From: Sclerodactyla briareus
Taxonomy: Eukaryota > Echinodermata > Holothuroidea > Dendrochirotida > Sclerodactylidae
Assembly (NCBI GenBank): GCA_026419785.1
Contig: JAODTK010005840.1
Span: forward strand, 1-64,000
Length of the DNA stretch: 64,000 bases
Reading direction: 5' to 3'
Below, piece by piece: positions 47,159-58,409 of the stretch. Each line of letters begins with the position of its first letter. The stretch's first letter is position 1. The notes beneath the pieces are model-generated. The model searched no databases. It was given only the letters and a program-made list of their open reading frames with translations, and was not told the DNA's origin. The position numbers and the translations under genes were made by a program.

Positions 47159-48173
47159 CATAGGGGCCGTCGCCGTTTTGAAAAGTGGGGGGGACACATC
47201 GAATGCAAATACCCTCTGAGCGGAGCGCCACCATCCAGTTTTGCCGAAGCGTACAAAGAAAATTTACGATTTTCATACCCTCGCAATCGACGGACAACGG
47301 CACTTGCTAGGCTCAATAGTACCCATCTCCATGTGTGATTTAAGTAATAGACAGACAAAATAGTTGTCATTGTGCTACTAAGAGGCTTTACCAAATATCG
47401 CACATGGTCTTTTTCATTAACCTTTCTACTCTGGCTTGTTTGCGGGGGATCCAGGGTTCTACCAAACGGTCTCTGGTTGGATCGAATGGAAAAGCCATAT
47501 GCGTACGGGACCACTCCTAAGTTGGGAGCAGAAAATTTGTTACCGAATTTTACAAGTCAGTCATTGAAACTACCGGCGCTCGCGGAGCCTCGGAAAAAAT
47601 TGCATGTTTTTCCCGGGCATTTTACGAAAAAGTCGCAAAAGTCAGGCATTTTTTTCACTCTGCTTCTCCTCCCCAAATTTTTTCTACAAATTTTGCCAGA
47701 ATTTTTCATCTCAGAAAATGAGGGGCCGGCGCAGTCTGCCCCCAAGGCCTTCTGAATCAATCCGAATGAACAAAATGATTCGAACCATTACATCGCATAT
47801 TTAGCCTCAACGCCTGAAGCAAAACGCCATTGCGCGCGAAACGCATTAAAAATCATGCAATTCTGGCTATTAGATTTAAAATTCTAAAACTCGGTATGAA
47901 ACATGGGAAATCCTTCGACTCTCCCTAGTCGGGTCCAGATCTACACTGGGGTCCGCACTTGGAATTAGTGAACTGAAGTCAATTTTCAACGCGATTCTTG
48001 TTTGGTTTTAGACAAAAATTTAATCAGTTTAAGTGAACAAAATCGGGCATGTGCCTATTATTTTTTTACGGTCCGGAAAGTGGGGGGGGGGACATCGATA
48101 ATGATATCCCCCCACTTTTTATAAGTGGGGGGACATGTCCCCCACCCCCGTCCTCCACCTGTGGACGCCCATG
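47159..48173 (-). mobile_element. 1.0-kb inverted-repeat element, copy B
   Basis: This is the full-length opposite-strand relative of 33642-34640, lying about 12.5 kb away. In plus coordinates the left end is CATAGGGGCCGTCGCCG and the right end is GTGGACGCCCATG; complemented, these correspond to the termini of copy A. Shared internal blocks on the minus strand include TGACTGACTTGTAAAATTCG (about 47566-47547), TTCGAATCATTT, TGGACCCGACTAGGG, CGGGCATGTGCC in plus form, and the GGGGGACATGTCCCCC patch. The GC hairpin of copy A is here CGAGGCTCCGCGAGCG, less symmetric. It has no transposase. The two copies are diverged by many substitutions and indels. Confidence 0.8.
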
Positions 48174-48835
48174 ATTTGCCCTACAATAACCGACAGCCAT
48201 CACGGCGGTCGTTGTAACATCATGCGTGTTTAATTCAAAGAAGAATAATGTCTGCTCGCGACGCTAAATTTTTGCACATATAAGCTGTAAAAATAAAAAT
48301 TCTTTGTTGTAATTGTATTTTTTCAAAAAAATCATTTTTCAAACAACACACAAGTTTTTTTTTTGTCAACACCGTTTTTACATGAATAAGAAATCGTCCT
48401 TTTGTCGAGTTGGCAAATTTACAAGTTGACTGGGCCTCAGCGTAAATATACAATCTGCGATCTGTCCAGAAAATTCCAACTGGATATTGCGAATTCCCGA
48501 CTGCAAGGCGCTCTGTACCATTTTTGGGGGGGTGGACACCCCCCCCCCCACCCCCCCCCCCGCTTCTCGACGTCCTTGATCCCAACCCCCCCCTTGTTTT
48601 GGCCTACGTTTTCAACCGTTCTGGATTGCGTCCTTGCCCCCCGCGTACACTCAGGGCTCGTTACAGTTTCATTTGTGCCTAACGCTATCCACATATTCAA
48701 TTTCGTACGTAGAATAATTGTAATTCCGGTTGAGTTTTCGGCATATGTTATTGTTTGTATATCGTCTTATGTAAAATGGTTATTTATGTTAACGACCCGT
48801 GTATGCTAAATTTCCATTGTGGACAATAACCAAAC
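48174..48835. other. Unrecognised DNA with C and G runs
   Basis: G run at 48525-48532 and C runs through 48538-48560. The 135- and 116-codon frames here read through these runs and are not supported. Confidence 0.45.
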
Positions 48836-48870
48836 TCAATTCATTCAATTCAATTCAATTCAATTCAATC
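48836..48870. repeat. (TTCAA)n microsatellite
   Basis: About seven near-perfect pentanucleotide units. Confidence 0.9.
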
Positions 48871-50847
48871 AGTCATACCTAAGACTTCATCTGGAGTTGC
48901 ACTGGGCGCATGGAGTTTTGCGCATGGTACTTGATATAGCGCATGCGAGCGACAATCCAGTGTCCTGACCTGGAAACACGACAGCCATGGTGCTCTAGCT
49001 GCACCGCATCAATGCTAGCCTGATTAAATAAATTGTCTTATAGACACAGAATGCAAATTAATACTTATTGAACGAGTGGCTTGCAGCATGTGATGATCTT
49101 GCTGTATATAGTCATGAAAAATGATATGAAGGATGACAAAAGCACAACCTTGTATAGTCCATTCGTCACCGTAAATCTTTTGGTGTCAGTGATCTGAGGT
49201 ACAAAAATAAATCTGTCAAGTATCACGAATGCTGCAATTGCATTAGCAGTTAGTTATGGGTGTTCATTTTGCACACATTTGAACCACATAGACATAAAGC
49301 ATTGTGTGTTCTTGTGTCAGTTCTGTAGTTTATATACTCCTTATCTATCTATTTAAAACGTAGGGTGTCATATCCATACATACACTGCATACATGCTCGA
49401 ATATGCATTAATGCATAATGCATTTATTTTCTTAATGCTGTAGCTGCAGCAAGAAGTTGAACAGCATATATGTTTGAACATTTTAGCAGTAGGCCTATGT
49501 TTGAGAAGAAAAGCAGGATCATATCGATGCGGATTATGTCCTTCGCAAATCATTATAGCCGTGGACAGCGCACTCGGCCCGGTCTTTATTTTATTTATTA
49601 CTATCATTTAGTCAGTTGGATCTGCGTCAGCTGAATGAATCGTTAATTTTAATGGAGAGGATATCCCCCACCATGGCTCATGGCTTTCAACAGATCGCTT
49701 GCCTTGTGAGAAGACTGATGGAACAACTCCCAGTCCGAGCGAACCACAGATATTGTGTTCCCATGCAGATGAAAGACATGCCCGATCCCGAGTTTTCCCG
49801 GCATCACTAAAATTTGGCACCTGTTGACTGTTGCGTTACGTCATTAACATCTAGGTGGTGTTGAGCTAGCACATTCTCTTTCATTGAAGTTCACCAAAAA
49901 ACTCGTTTAGAAGTCACCATGGAGAGGCATCGCTACAAGGCCCTATATAGTCACCAGGATATTCCAATTGACAATCGACAAAGTAATTTCGATCTATGCG
50001 GGCTCGTAGAAATCTAAGGAAAATGCTTTTACTGACACCTTTGAAGTATTTGCCTCCGATAACAAAGTCTGAGTGGAGGTAATGTGAATTTTGGTACTAA
50101 GCCCAGGGGCACGTTTATAAATCATCCGTTTTTCCCTGTGACTTGGCCCTAGTGTCAAGTGATTAACCTTTGTCATTATCGGTTCCCGTCAAGGCATCCG
50201 AAAGCTGTAATCCTTTTTTACTGATGGGCAAAGTCCACAATTTTTTAATGTGCAACCATATTAGCATAAAATTTTTACCCAGTGCTTGTTGGATGTCCAT
50301 GGCTTCTGATACTTCGCGCTCTCACTGTTGATTTGTTAAAAATGTTCAATCAAAATTACATTTTAAATGGTCTTTACTTAGGGTGCATGTTTATTCAAAG
50401 CTTGCCGACCATGATTCGCCACCTTCTGTCTTGTGCTGCATGGGGTGCATCTGTCATGCTGATCTGGTCCATCTGGTAATGTGTCTTGTACTCCTCTCCC
50501 TCAATAACCTTTCACCGGTTCAAAACCTGACCTTACACCATAAGCGTTTTGCCATACAATCATCAAGCCTGCTCAAATTTAATGCTAATCATAGTGTTAC
50601 ATCACGAGACCGGAATTCGCGGTACTTTTCTCATAATTGTAGCCATTGTAGGTACAGCAGATACGTGCGGTTAAATCAAAAGAATCCGTTTATAATTGTT
50701 GGGCTCGTCAGCGGGCCCCAAGCTGCACCCCCCCCCCCTCTCCCCGCGGTCATGGATCCACGTGGTCTGCGCCCCTACGTTTAACAGCCTGGGTAGCTAT
50801 CAGGTGCCTCGCCCTGGATTTTCAATGCGGCTTCTTAGGACGCTACT
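48871..50847. other. Unrecognised DNA
   Basis: AT-rich with TGCATAATGCATT words near 49400-49430. There is no gene or repeat I can support. The 133-codon plus frame at 50383-50784 lacks motifs. Confidence 0.4.
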
Positions 50848-51292
50848 CAGTGGCATGGCGCTTATTTCGTCGTTGGGACATTAGATCTAGAGCAGGCTAA
50901 GTTCTGAATTTTGGTTGAGATCCCATTTTTTTCGGATATGCCCGGAGAATCGGCAAAATCGCCGCGCTTCGGGCACTGGTGATCAATTATATAAAACATC
51001 TCTGGCCCGAAAATAAAAGGCAAGGCCAGCGATGCGATAGGCAAGGTCAGAAAAAAAAAGTCTAAATTTTCACGAGTGGAATTTTCCACGAAATGTTGTG
51101 ATTCATAAAAATGTCCTGTTTGAAGTTGTACATGCAGCCTAAAACGCCGGTCAGGGTCAATTCCGGCCATCTGGGGTGCCTGAAAACAAAAAATGTTCTA
51201 CGCTCGATCAAACCGATGGTGGCGCTCCGCGTAGATGATAATTTAGTCAAAGGTTTGTACCCTAGAATGAAAAACGTCGGGTGACGCCACTG
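50848..51292 (-). mobile_element. CAGTGGCG hAT-like MITE, 445 bp, minus orientation
   Basis: On the minus strand it starts CAGTGGCGTCACCCGACG at 51292 and ends with GCGCCATGCCACTG at 50848, whose complement is CAGTGGCATGGCGC. The termini are therefore an inverted pair of about 13 bp. The interior on the minus strand carries GCGGAGCGCCACCAT, CAGATGGCCGGAATTGACC and TTTTAGGCTGCATGTACAA, matching blocks of the 52419 and 46563 copies. The flanking 8-mers do not match convincingly. It is non-coding and presumably non-autonomous. Confidence 0.7.
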
Positions 51293-52410
51293 CCCAACTT
51301 AAGGCACCTCCTTTTAGTATTGTTGTTTTTTTTTGTTTATTATTTGAGAGAATGGACTAATGACTGTGCAGCAGAAACTTGAGCTGCAGTTGAATGGATG
51401 TATGTTGATGAACTTGTCATTTATTCTACCATACGATTATAGAGCCCCTTCCCAGAGCATACGGGTTTACATGTAACTCAGAACACCGGGGAAGTGCCGT
51501 TTCCCGGCCTTCTGGGGGGGGGGGGGGGGGGGGTTGTAGAGCCCTAATTTCATGTACGCTGCGCGCCACCGACGGTTGGCGCTCGCTTGAAGATAGTGCA
51601 AATAAGGTAATCCTCCCTGTCAAAAACTTTTGCGCCCCCTTACTAACCGAATTTCCTGGATTCCGCCCATGTGGAACGCCCAATTTGACTGAATAGTGCA
51701 CCAGATTGCATCAAAGGACGTTTTCAATATTCAAAAATCCAAAAGGGGAGGGGGAGGGGGGGGGGTACAATCGTCTTAATTAATCAGGATTGTCCCAATG
51801 ACACATAACCAGTAAGTTTAAACTAAAACTCATTTTAAATTGGATATGACAGTGATTCTGCTACAAATTTTGTGTCGTATTAGCCTTCATAAAGCATTTA
51901 AACTTTGAAAATTTGAAAGCATAAATATTGTTTAAATATGGGTGGGGTAACCTCCGTGTTGGGTGCAAATTTTAAAATGTCCCACTTTTGTAGGATAAAA
52001 ATGGTAACCCCAGGGGGAATCTTGAGCGAGCCTAACCCGACCCGACCTTCAGCACAACACCATTTTGGTCATCAAGTTCCATTTCCAATATTTAGTTCTC
52101 ATATTTTTCGAATTGTCGTGATGATGGTGATCCAAGCGTCTGGTTTTGTCACGGTCCCGACGGAGGGCAAGTGCACACCCCTCCCCTCCCTCCCACCAAC
52201 ACTGCTTCTCCTGGACCGCCTGCTGGCGCCGCCTTACCCGTCGAATCCTTATCTCGGCAATTACAAAGGGATAGTCAGTGGAGTGTTGAACACTGTGCTC
52301 GACATTGGCGTTACAGCCGGGAACACATCCCTTCCTGCTTCACGACGCTTCTGCGCATCAGGAGGGGGAGGGGGTGATACAAGATATAGTAATTATATAT
52401 ACCAAGTAGT
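51293..52410. other. Mixed repeat fragments and low complexity
   Basis: Contains a 20-nt G run (51514-51533), a minus-strand CATGGGCGGAATCCAGG terminus at 51668 related to 37556, and a GCACCAGATTGCATC block at 51696 shared with 36630. The 189-codon plus frame at 51938-52507 has no recognisable domain and runs into the next transposon, so I do not call it a gene. Confidence 0.5.
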
Positions 52411-52418
52411 GCTGTGCA

Positions 52419-53364
52419 CAGTGGCGTCCCCAAAGGCGTCACCAGACTCTTCAGACTGGGGGCACCAGGGGGCACAGACATTTTGTGGGCACAAGATTGC
52501 TATCTAAGCGGAGCGCCCCATTGGTTTGCTCGGGGTGTACACGGATTTTTTGGTTGCTTAAGCCCCCCAGATGGCCGGAAATGACCTCTCCCAGCGTTTA
52601 GGCTGCATATACCAAGCTTCAAATCTGGGCATTTTTGGATCACAAATTCTGTAATCGTTGGAATTTTTAACATTTTGTCAGACCTCGATCTTATCACGGC
52701 CACCGACTTTGGCCACTGAATATTCAATAAATTGTGCTCCACATTTTTTCTGGGTTTTCCGGCACATCTGAAAAACAGCTCGCCAGAAAATTTGGGAACA
52801 TTTAGTTATCTTTAGCTCCACTGTCCAAACCATGATATTACGTCAGTCCATTACCTGGGAACGACAATGCTTTGAAAAATCGAAGCAATCTGATAGCCGA
52901 AGCTACTGCAGTTCCAATCGCTTCTGGTAGAGGAAGGAAACGGACCGGAGGCTAAAGGGTTTGGTAATCAGAAAGAGGTTGACTGTAGGTCAATGAGAAT
53001 GTTTTTGTATAATTTCAGTATTTTACCTCAACGATATGTGGAGTTGGGGCCAATTAGGTAGAAAGTCTATCTAATGTGTGGAGATGACGGGAATGCGACG
53101 GGACAAAATCCATCACTAGTACCCGCGCGAAGCACAAATTTTTTAACCTTTTATCGCATTCGTGGCGAAATTTGGCACAATTACTACTGCCTTTCTGGGA
53201 TATTTTTGTTCTGTTTTGCAATCTCTTAACTGGTAGTCGAATACGACTACAGAATATTTTTTTCGAAAACACAAATCTCATTGGGGTGGGGGGGCACAAG
53301 GTTTGCGTTCGAGGGGGGCACGTGCCCCCCGCCCCCCCCCCCCTCCCCCTTGGCGACGCCACTG
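52419..53364 (+). mobile_element. CAGTGGCG hAT-like element with 8-bp target duplication
   Basis: The left end is CAGTGGCGTCCCCA. The right end reads TGGCGACGCCACTG, complement CAGTGGCGTCGCCA, giving a 14-bp near-perfect inverted pair. Flanks are GCTGTGCA (52411-52418) and, after one extra G, GCTGTGAA (53366-53373), an 8-bp duplication with one mismatch. An 8-bp duplication with CAG...CTG ends is the hAT signature (established knowledge). Subterminally at the right is GGGGGGCACGTGCCCCCC, a perfect palindrome. Length is 946 bp. The 160-codon minus frame crossing the right end does not resemble a transposase. The element is related to 46563-46955 and 50848-51292. Confidence 0.82.
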
Positions 53365-53373
53365 GGCTGTGAA

Positions 53374-53755
53374 ACGTATGCCCTAATCTGATTCGAAGAT
53401 AGTTAGAAAGAATGGGAAACAGGCAGCTGCTATGGCTCGGATGCCGATATGTACCGGTAGCCAGTGTTGGATGACTCGATGCCGGACGCGGAGCGTTTTC
53501 TGGCCTCAGTTTTCGGGCCATCGGCCTCGGAAGCATTCCTTCGGCCTTGCCTCGAGGCCGCCCGGCCCCATAATTTGTGGAGGCCGGGCCGAGGCCCCGA
53601 CAAGTCTACTTCGAATTGGGTAACGAAACACTCAACAGAGGTTGTGTTTTTGGTTCCAATATTTTGTTATATATTTTTGAAGACACAGCCATTTTGTGCA
53701 CGAGCTTTCTCATGGGTGATCTCAAACGTGTATAACAATGGTTAGCCAACCAGGG
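53374..53755. other. Unrecognised DNA
   Basis: A GGCCTCGGAAG and GCCTCGAGGCCGCCCGGCC rich patch lies near 53520-53600. No gene was recognised. Confidence 0.4.
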
Positions 53756-53849
53756 CTTGTGTTGGCCTACTGTATTCAGGTGCTCGGTGTTCCTAGCAAT
53801 AGCTGCAAGAATAGACAAAACACAACAACAAAACAAAACAACGTATCTC

Positions 53850-54012
53850 GGGTTGTGTAAGAAATACACAACATTATGTGAATGTTGTGTGAAAATACAG
53901 GAATTGTGCAGACTATACACAATTCATTATGTAAATTCTTACACACCACAGCATAGGTGTGTCTAGTTACACATGTTGTGTAAATTCTACTCAACATTTT
54001 TTGAGAGTGTAA
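53850..54012. repeat. Hairpin-rich AT repeat, probable MITE
   Basis: Variants of TTGTGTAA and TTACACAA recur in alternating orientation. TTGTGTAAGAAATACACAA is a near-palindrome, and GAATTGTG then CACAATTC (53901-53926) is a perfect 8-bp stem. The stretch ends TTTTTTGAGAGTGTA at about 54012. TTTTTGAGAGTGTA also occurs at about 20851-20864. Serial short hairpins of this type are usual in MITEs or satellite-like repeats. The left boundary is not clear. Confidence 0.6.
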
Positions 54013-54939
54013 GTCAAGAAAGTTTGTCAATATAAGTTTGAACCTAACCTTAGTTTGTATCTATCTTCCTTACCGACTTATATGGAAAGTACCTAGTAAT
54101 TAGTGATAACTTGCTCGTGATTACTGGTTCCATTACCTCAGACCGCTGAGATGCGTGCTATTGGTCTGTGTTAGAAGGAATGACTTGTCACCCTTTTGGG
54201 ACCAGGGACAACCCGGGCCACTCCCAGAAGTAGGAAAGAAAGTTCGGGAGCACAGTGCTCAAGAACGATAGAAGGAATCATGCAGGTCCCACTAGAATTG
54301 AGATGCGAAGAACTTTTCGTTACTCTACGGACTTGCGCTTTGCTGGAGCAGAGAATGTCCCACGAGGATACTCTTTTGGAATTTTACCGAACCGCTAGAT
54401 CTCAAGAGTCATTGAAAGGCACTTCTCAGCAAAGTGTCAGCCTTGGACGGCGGGTCACTGACACGACCCCGTCCGATTAGGAAAAGAAAATGACAGAAGT
54501 AAGAGGTGACAGGATTTCTTTCTCCAAGGACCAAAAGATTGGAATGGTTTGCAATGTGATCATGTATCTTGCCACTCAAGGATTGTTTTGAACTGGTCAA
54601 TGACCCGGAGCAGTGATTCCTTTCCGAGAACTAGGCTGTCCTTGGTATCAGGGGGATTTAAGCTTTGGGGACGATCATTAACCGGAGAGATCCGCAGTGG
54701 GTCTGGCCGACTAAGGAAAGACTAAATGTGTTTGGTAGTTGAAATGGTGTATAATGTTAAATATGGTCACATTCCTCCATCACGGTCGGGCTCCCGGGGC
54801 GGTTCAAGATGAGTTGTCAAGGTCAATGTTGGAAGATTATGGAGAAAGCTTCTGCCTGTCCAGGGCGACTGTGTTGATATTGGAGTGGTTGGGGAAATAT
54901 GAGGGTAGCACAATCTAAGAGAGCGCCTCCATGGATTGG
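54013..54939. other. Unrecognised DNA
   Basis: The 94-codon plus frame at 54196-54480 is not recognisable. No repeat was recognised. Confidence 0.4.
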
Positions 54940-55612
54940 CGCGTAGCGTTAAAGGCAATTTTTCGTTTTACAGACCCCCCAAGTTGCACGAAACGGCACT
55001 TCTGGAGTCATATGCAGTAAGCAACATCCCCTGAAATTGTCCAATAAATTCCCAGCATTTTTTATTTCAGAAACATTCTTGAAGGAACTGATCAAGAAAA
55101 AGAGATTGCAGGAAACGGCATCTCCTGAACCGTAAGGCAGTAAGCAACGTCCCAAAATTGGCAACAAAGTTCAGAATTCATATTTCTAGACGTTTCTTGA
55201 AAGAACTGATCGATGTATATTCCCTTACCTTCTGGCCACAGCCGCCACATCCTTGGACGCGGAGGGTAGCAAGGGAAATTTTCGTTTTACAGACCCTCAA
55301 ATTTGCAAGAATGAAACAGGCACTCCCGCGCTGTATGGCAGTGACACGTCTCTAAAATTCGCAATAATTTTTCAGAACTTTGTATTTCAGAACGTTCTTG
55401 AAGGAACTAATCGATTTTTTTTACAATTTGGGGGGCCAGTATCAGTGGTCTCGTTAGGTACAAGGACCTTTTGAGCCTTACGCATCCCCAGATTGCCTGA
55501 AACGTACTCTCCTGTCTTATGGCATCAGCAACCTCCCCCACAATTGACCATAAATTTCTTCGCAATGTATTTTCAGAACACACTCTGAAGGAAACTGATC
55601 TCCGTTTATTCA
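54940..55612 (+). repeat. Diverged four-unit tandem repeat
   Basis: A block close to ATTTCAGAACATTCTTGAAG followed by GAACTGATC occurs four times, near 55065, 55182, 55385 and 55571. Each is preceded by GAAACGGCACTCCTG-like and GGCAGTAAGCAACGTC-like blocks. Two units also carry AATTTTCGTTTTACAGACCC at about 54958 and 55275. Spacings of 117, 203 and 186 bp suggest units that have lost or gained a sub-block. GGCGCGTAGCG at the left resembles the GCGC boxes of nearby transposons, so this may be the interior of a larger element. Confidence 0.75.
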
Positions 55613-56379
55613 CTACAATTCGCGCCTCATCAGTTGACGCGTGTCCACAAGCAAAGTCTTCTGGACCACCCCCCACCCCCCCCCACCCCCCCCCCGCCAG
55701 ATTTGCAGGGAGCCGCATTCCGCGCGACTTATTCATATTCAATCACTGAATTAACAGTAAATTTCCGAAACGTACCGATGTTATTCTTACATTACTTCAT
55801 CGTGGTCTCCATTCCGACCCAACGCCCCATGTTAGTAGAGATATGACCATCGAGGACCCCTTCCAATTGGTTGAGGCTTCCCGCAGATTGAAAATTTGCT
55901 TGACATCACTGTCATGGACAGTGTGTGCATTTTCGGGCATTTGACTGAAAGGATTGAGCCATTCAGCAGACATTTGGTCATTTGTTCAGATTGTTTTCCG
56001 AATTTCTCATGTCTCAAGATTGTTTCGCCCCGCTTTCCGCGCCCTGGATAGTTTCATAGCGTCACTCACGTTACCCTCCCTACTAAAGGTCACGATCCCC
56101 TGCCCTGTTGATTTTTTGTTACTATTAGTTTCACTTCGATTAAACAACACTCAGGCTTGCCATGCCAATCTAACAATAGAACGAATTACTAACTGTGTGC
56201 AGTGTTAAGAAAAATGCAGTTGGATTCCGCATTGTTGTATGGGGAGGGGGAGGGGTGAAACATGACTCAAGTCCTAAACCAAATGCTCCTCGTATGGGAA
56301 CGTTGGAAAAATCAATTCGCTAGAATCTGATAAAGTTATTGTACACTTGGGTCTACTTGTATTTACATGTAACTGAAAT
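55613..56379. other. Unrecognised DNA
   Basis: C-rich run at 55669-55695. No gene is supported. Confidence 0.4.
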
Positions 56380-56385
56380 ATAGGA

Positions 56386-57000
56386 TCAGCGCGCGCAGCG
56401 CGATTTTTTTTTCCTGCATTCGACTGGCTTCTCAACATAAAATTTAAGCACTCTAATAAGACATAATGAGTTAGACTTTTGTGTTATGGCCGTACGGTGC
56501 ATATGATTATAGGATTTTTCACCGTCCGCAAACCCCCCCCCCGTGATCGCCGTCCCTGTGCCTTTCTGCTGCCAGCACATGATAGGTGACTGGTGAGTGA
56601 GGAGCCAGTCAGTACTTTGGGCATTGAAGTCTCCAAGGAAGCAAATCTCACCAGTAGGAGAAAAAGAAGGATGACGCCAAGAGAACGATGTTCGAAGAAG
56701 GGGATCACGAGGCGGTGACTGCAGATAGCACAGACATATTTTTTCTACTGCTTGGATGAACTTGAGCCTGAGTAGTTGGAAGTTCGAGTTACGAATTTCG
56801 AAGTCTTGAAGAGTGGCTTGTACATCGCAGCGCAGCACATACCCCACCCTGACGGAAGAAAGCAGGTATAAGCTTATACCCAGGACATTTTAGTGTGTGA
56901 AGATTTCTTCTAAGCCGAGTGAAACCCTCTGAGGCTAATCTTGGTTTCAAATCATCTGTTGCCACTTTTAACCCTTCAACTACTAAGCATTAAAAAAAAA
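56386..57000 (-). pseudogene. LINE D: endonuclease-domain fragment
   Basis: Minus-strand text from about 56960 reads ATDDLKPRLASEGF, then CPGYKLIPAFFRQGG and, one frame on, VGYVLRCDVQATLQDFEIRN, ICLCYLQSPPRDPLLRTSF and SPTGEICFLGDFNAQSTDWL (GDFNA at 56634-56621). This is the APE-type endonuclease of a CR1/Jockey-like LINE, covering the middle of the domain up to the GDFNA motif. After DWL the frame degrades. No reverse transcriptase follows downstream on this strand, so it is an isolated piece. A GCGCGCAGCGCG box lies at its 3' edge (56390-56401). Confidence 0.82.
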
Positions 57001-58401
57001 CAAAATCTGTATATCTCAGATATGAGCAGAATCACGAATTAGGACCCCCGGCTAGATGGAAACATCGGAAGTTAAGGATTCCGAAAATGTCGACGGAACC
57101 TCGAAATACGCCATATGTAGGTAAATATGCAAATTAGCACGAAAATTTTGATGGATTTTTTTTCTTTTTTTCGGGTGAAGGTGTTCCTTCCAAATGAAAT
57201 ATGTATACATATTCAAGCATCAAGGGTAAGAGTTTCCTTCAATTAGCCCCACCATCAGTATGCAAGCAGTGATTTTTGGTGAAAAAAATGACGTTTTTTT
57301 CTTCCCTAATCAAAGGCAAATCCGAAAAAAAGGCTGACATTTTTACATTGTAAATTCAGTGGCCCTCATTCTTCATGCAGTCATTTTCCCACTCTGAACC
57401 CTAGGAGGAGGGAGAGCCATATCTCATCAACATTTCGGTCAGTTTCATTTCACGCAACTATTGCTTTTTTATGATATTTGGCATCATGCAAAACAATGAC
57501 GAAAAGCCCTAGAACAAGCCCCTAATTACAATGACTACATATTCGGGAGGAGGGCCGGGAATAGGGCCAAACCGACCTTTACGTTGTAATAGCTGGCAGG
57601 CGCACACGTACCGGGAGAGGAAGATTTGTATTGGGGGGTGTGACGTCGGAACCCAAGGAAGTGCGCGCCCTCATAAAGAAAGGGCCTCATCCTCCCTATT
57701 GGGCTAATAAGTACAATTTAATGGGCCCCTAGACACATGCATTGCTGCAATATTTGCTAATAATCATAGCTGCAAAACCTCTTACTGAACGAACCGCAAA
57801 AAAGAGTTGTTGTGTTAAATTCATTGATCACTTGGTTCCATGCGTTTCTAATCCCTTCCCCGGCTCGCTCCCTGATATTGGAGATCTTCATCGCCTGGAG
57901 ACATGATCGACTCCAGAGCCCTCTATTACCAGGGCTCGATCTCTTCACTGTCGGTAGACTGAATTGTGGCGGCTATGCCTATTGTTATATACCACTCGAG
58001 AGAGAAGAGGGAGCTCAACAAAATCAGCGTGACTCTTGGCATCTGAGAGGGGTGGAGGTGGGGGAAGAGCTAGAAATTGAAAAACACCGCTTGTTTTTCA
58101 CCGTTGTTTTCGGTTAAAATTACCGCTTTCCCGCTTCATTTTTTCTAATTTTTCTTCTCCAAACCAATAAGAGAATGAGTTTGAAGTGTGCATAGAGCTT
58201 TGCAATAATAAGGGGAAATTTCAGAATGATTGTGGTCACCATATTATTTTTTTGGCTTCACAGGTTTTTGGGGGTCAAATGAGGATTTTTTCAAATTAAA
58301 CGACCTTTTGATTTGTTTGAAATCCTTCCCCTACCCCCCGCCCCCCCCCCCAAAAAAATGGTATGGAATGAAAGTTACACTTTCCTCTTCGAATAAACAA
58401 G
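57001..58401. other. Unrecognised DNA
   Basis: AT-rich to 57.5 kb, then mixed. The 101-codon plus frame at 57812-58117 has no known motif. C run at 58337-58350. Confidence 0.4.
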
Positions 58402-58409
58402 TTTCAGCA

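Noticed and set aside
51938-52507. 189-codon plus-strand open frame, the longest in the window
   Set aside because: No domain or motif; Pro/Ser/Leu-rich in a way that follows local C-rich DNA; it runs into the left end of the hAT-like element at 52419.
53054-53536. 160-codon minus-strand open frame
   Set aside because: Crosses the right terminus and palindrome of the transposon at 52419-53364 and shows no transposase motif.
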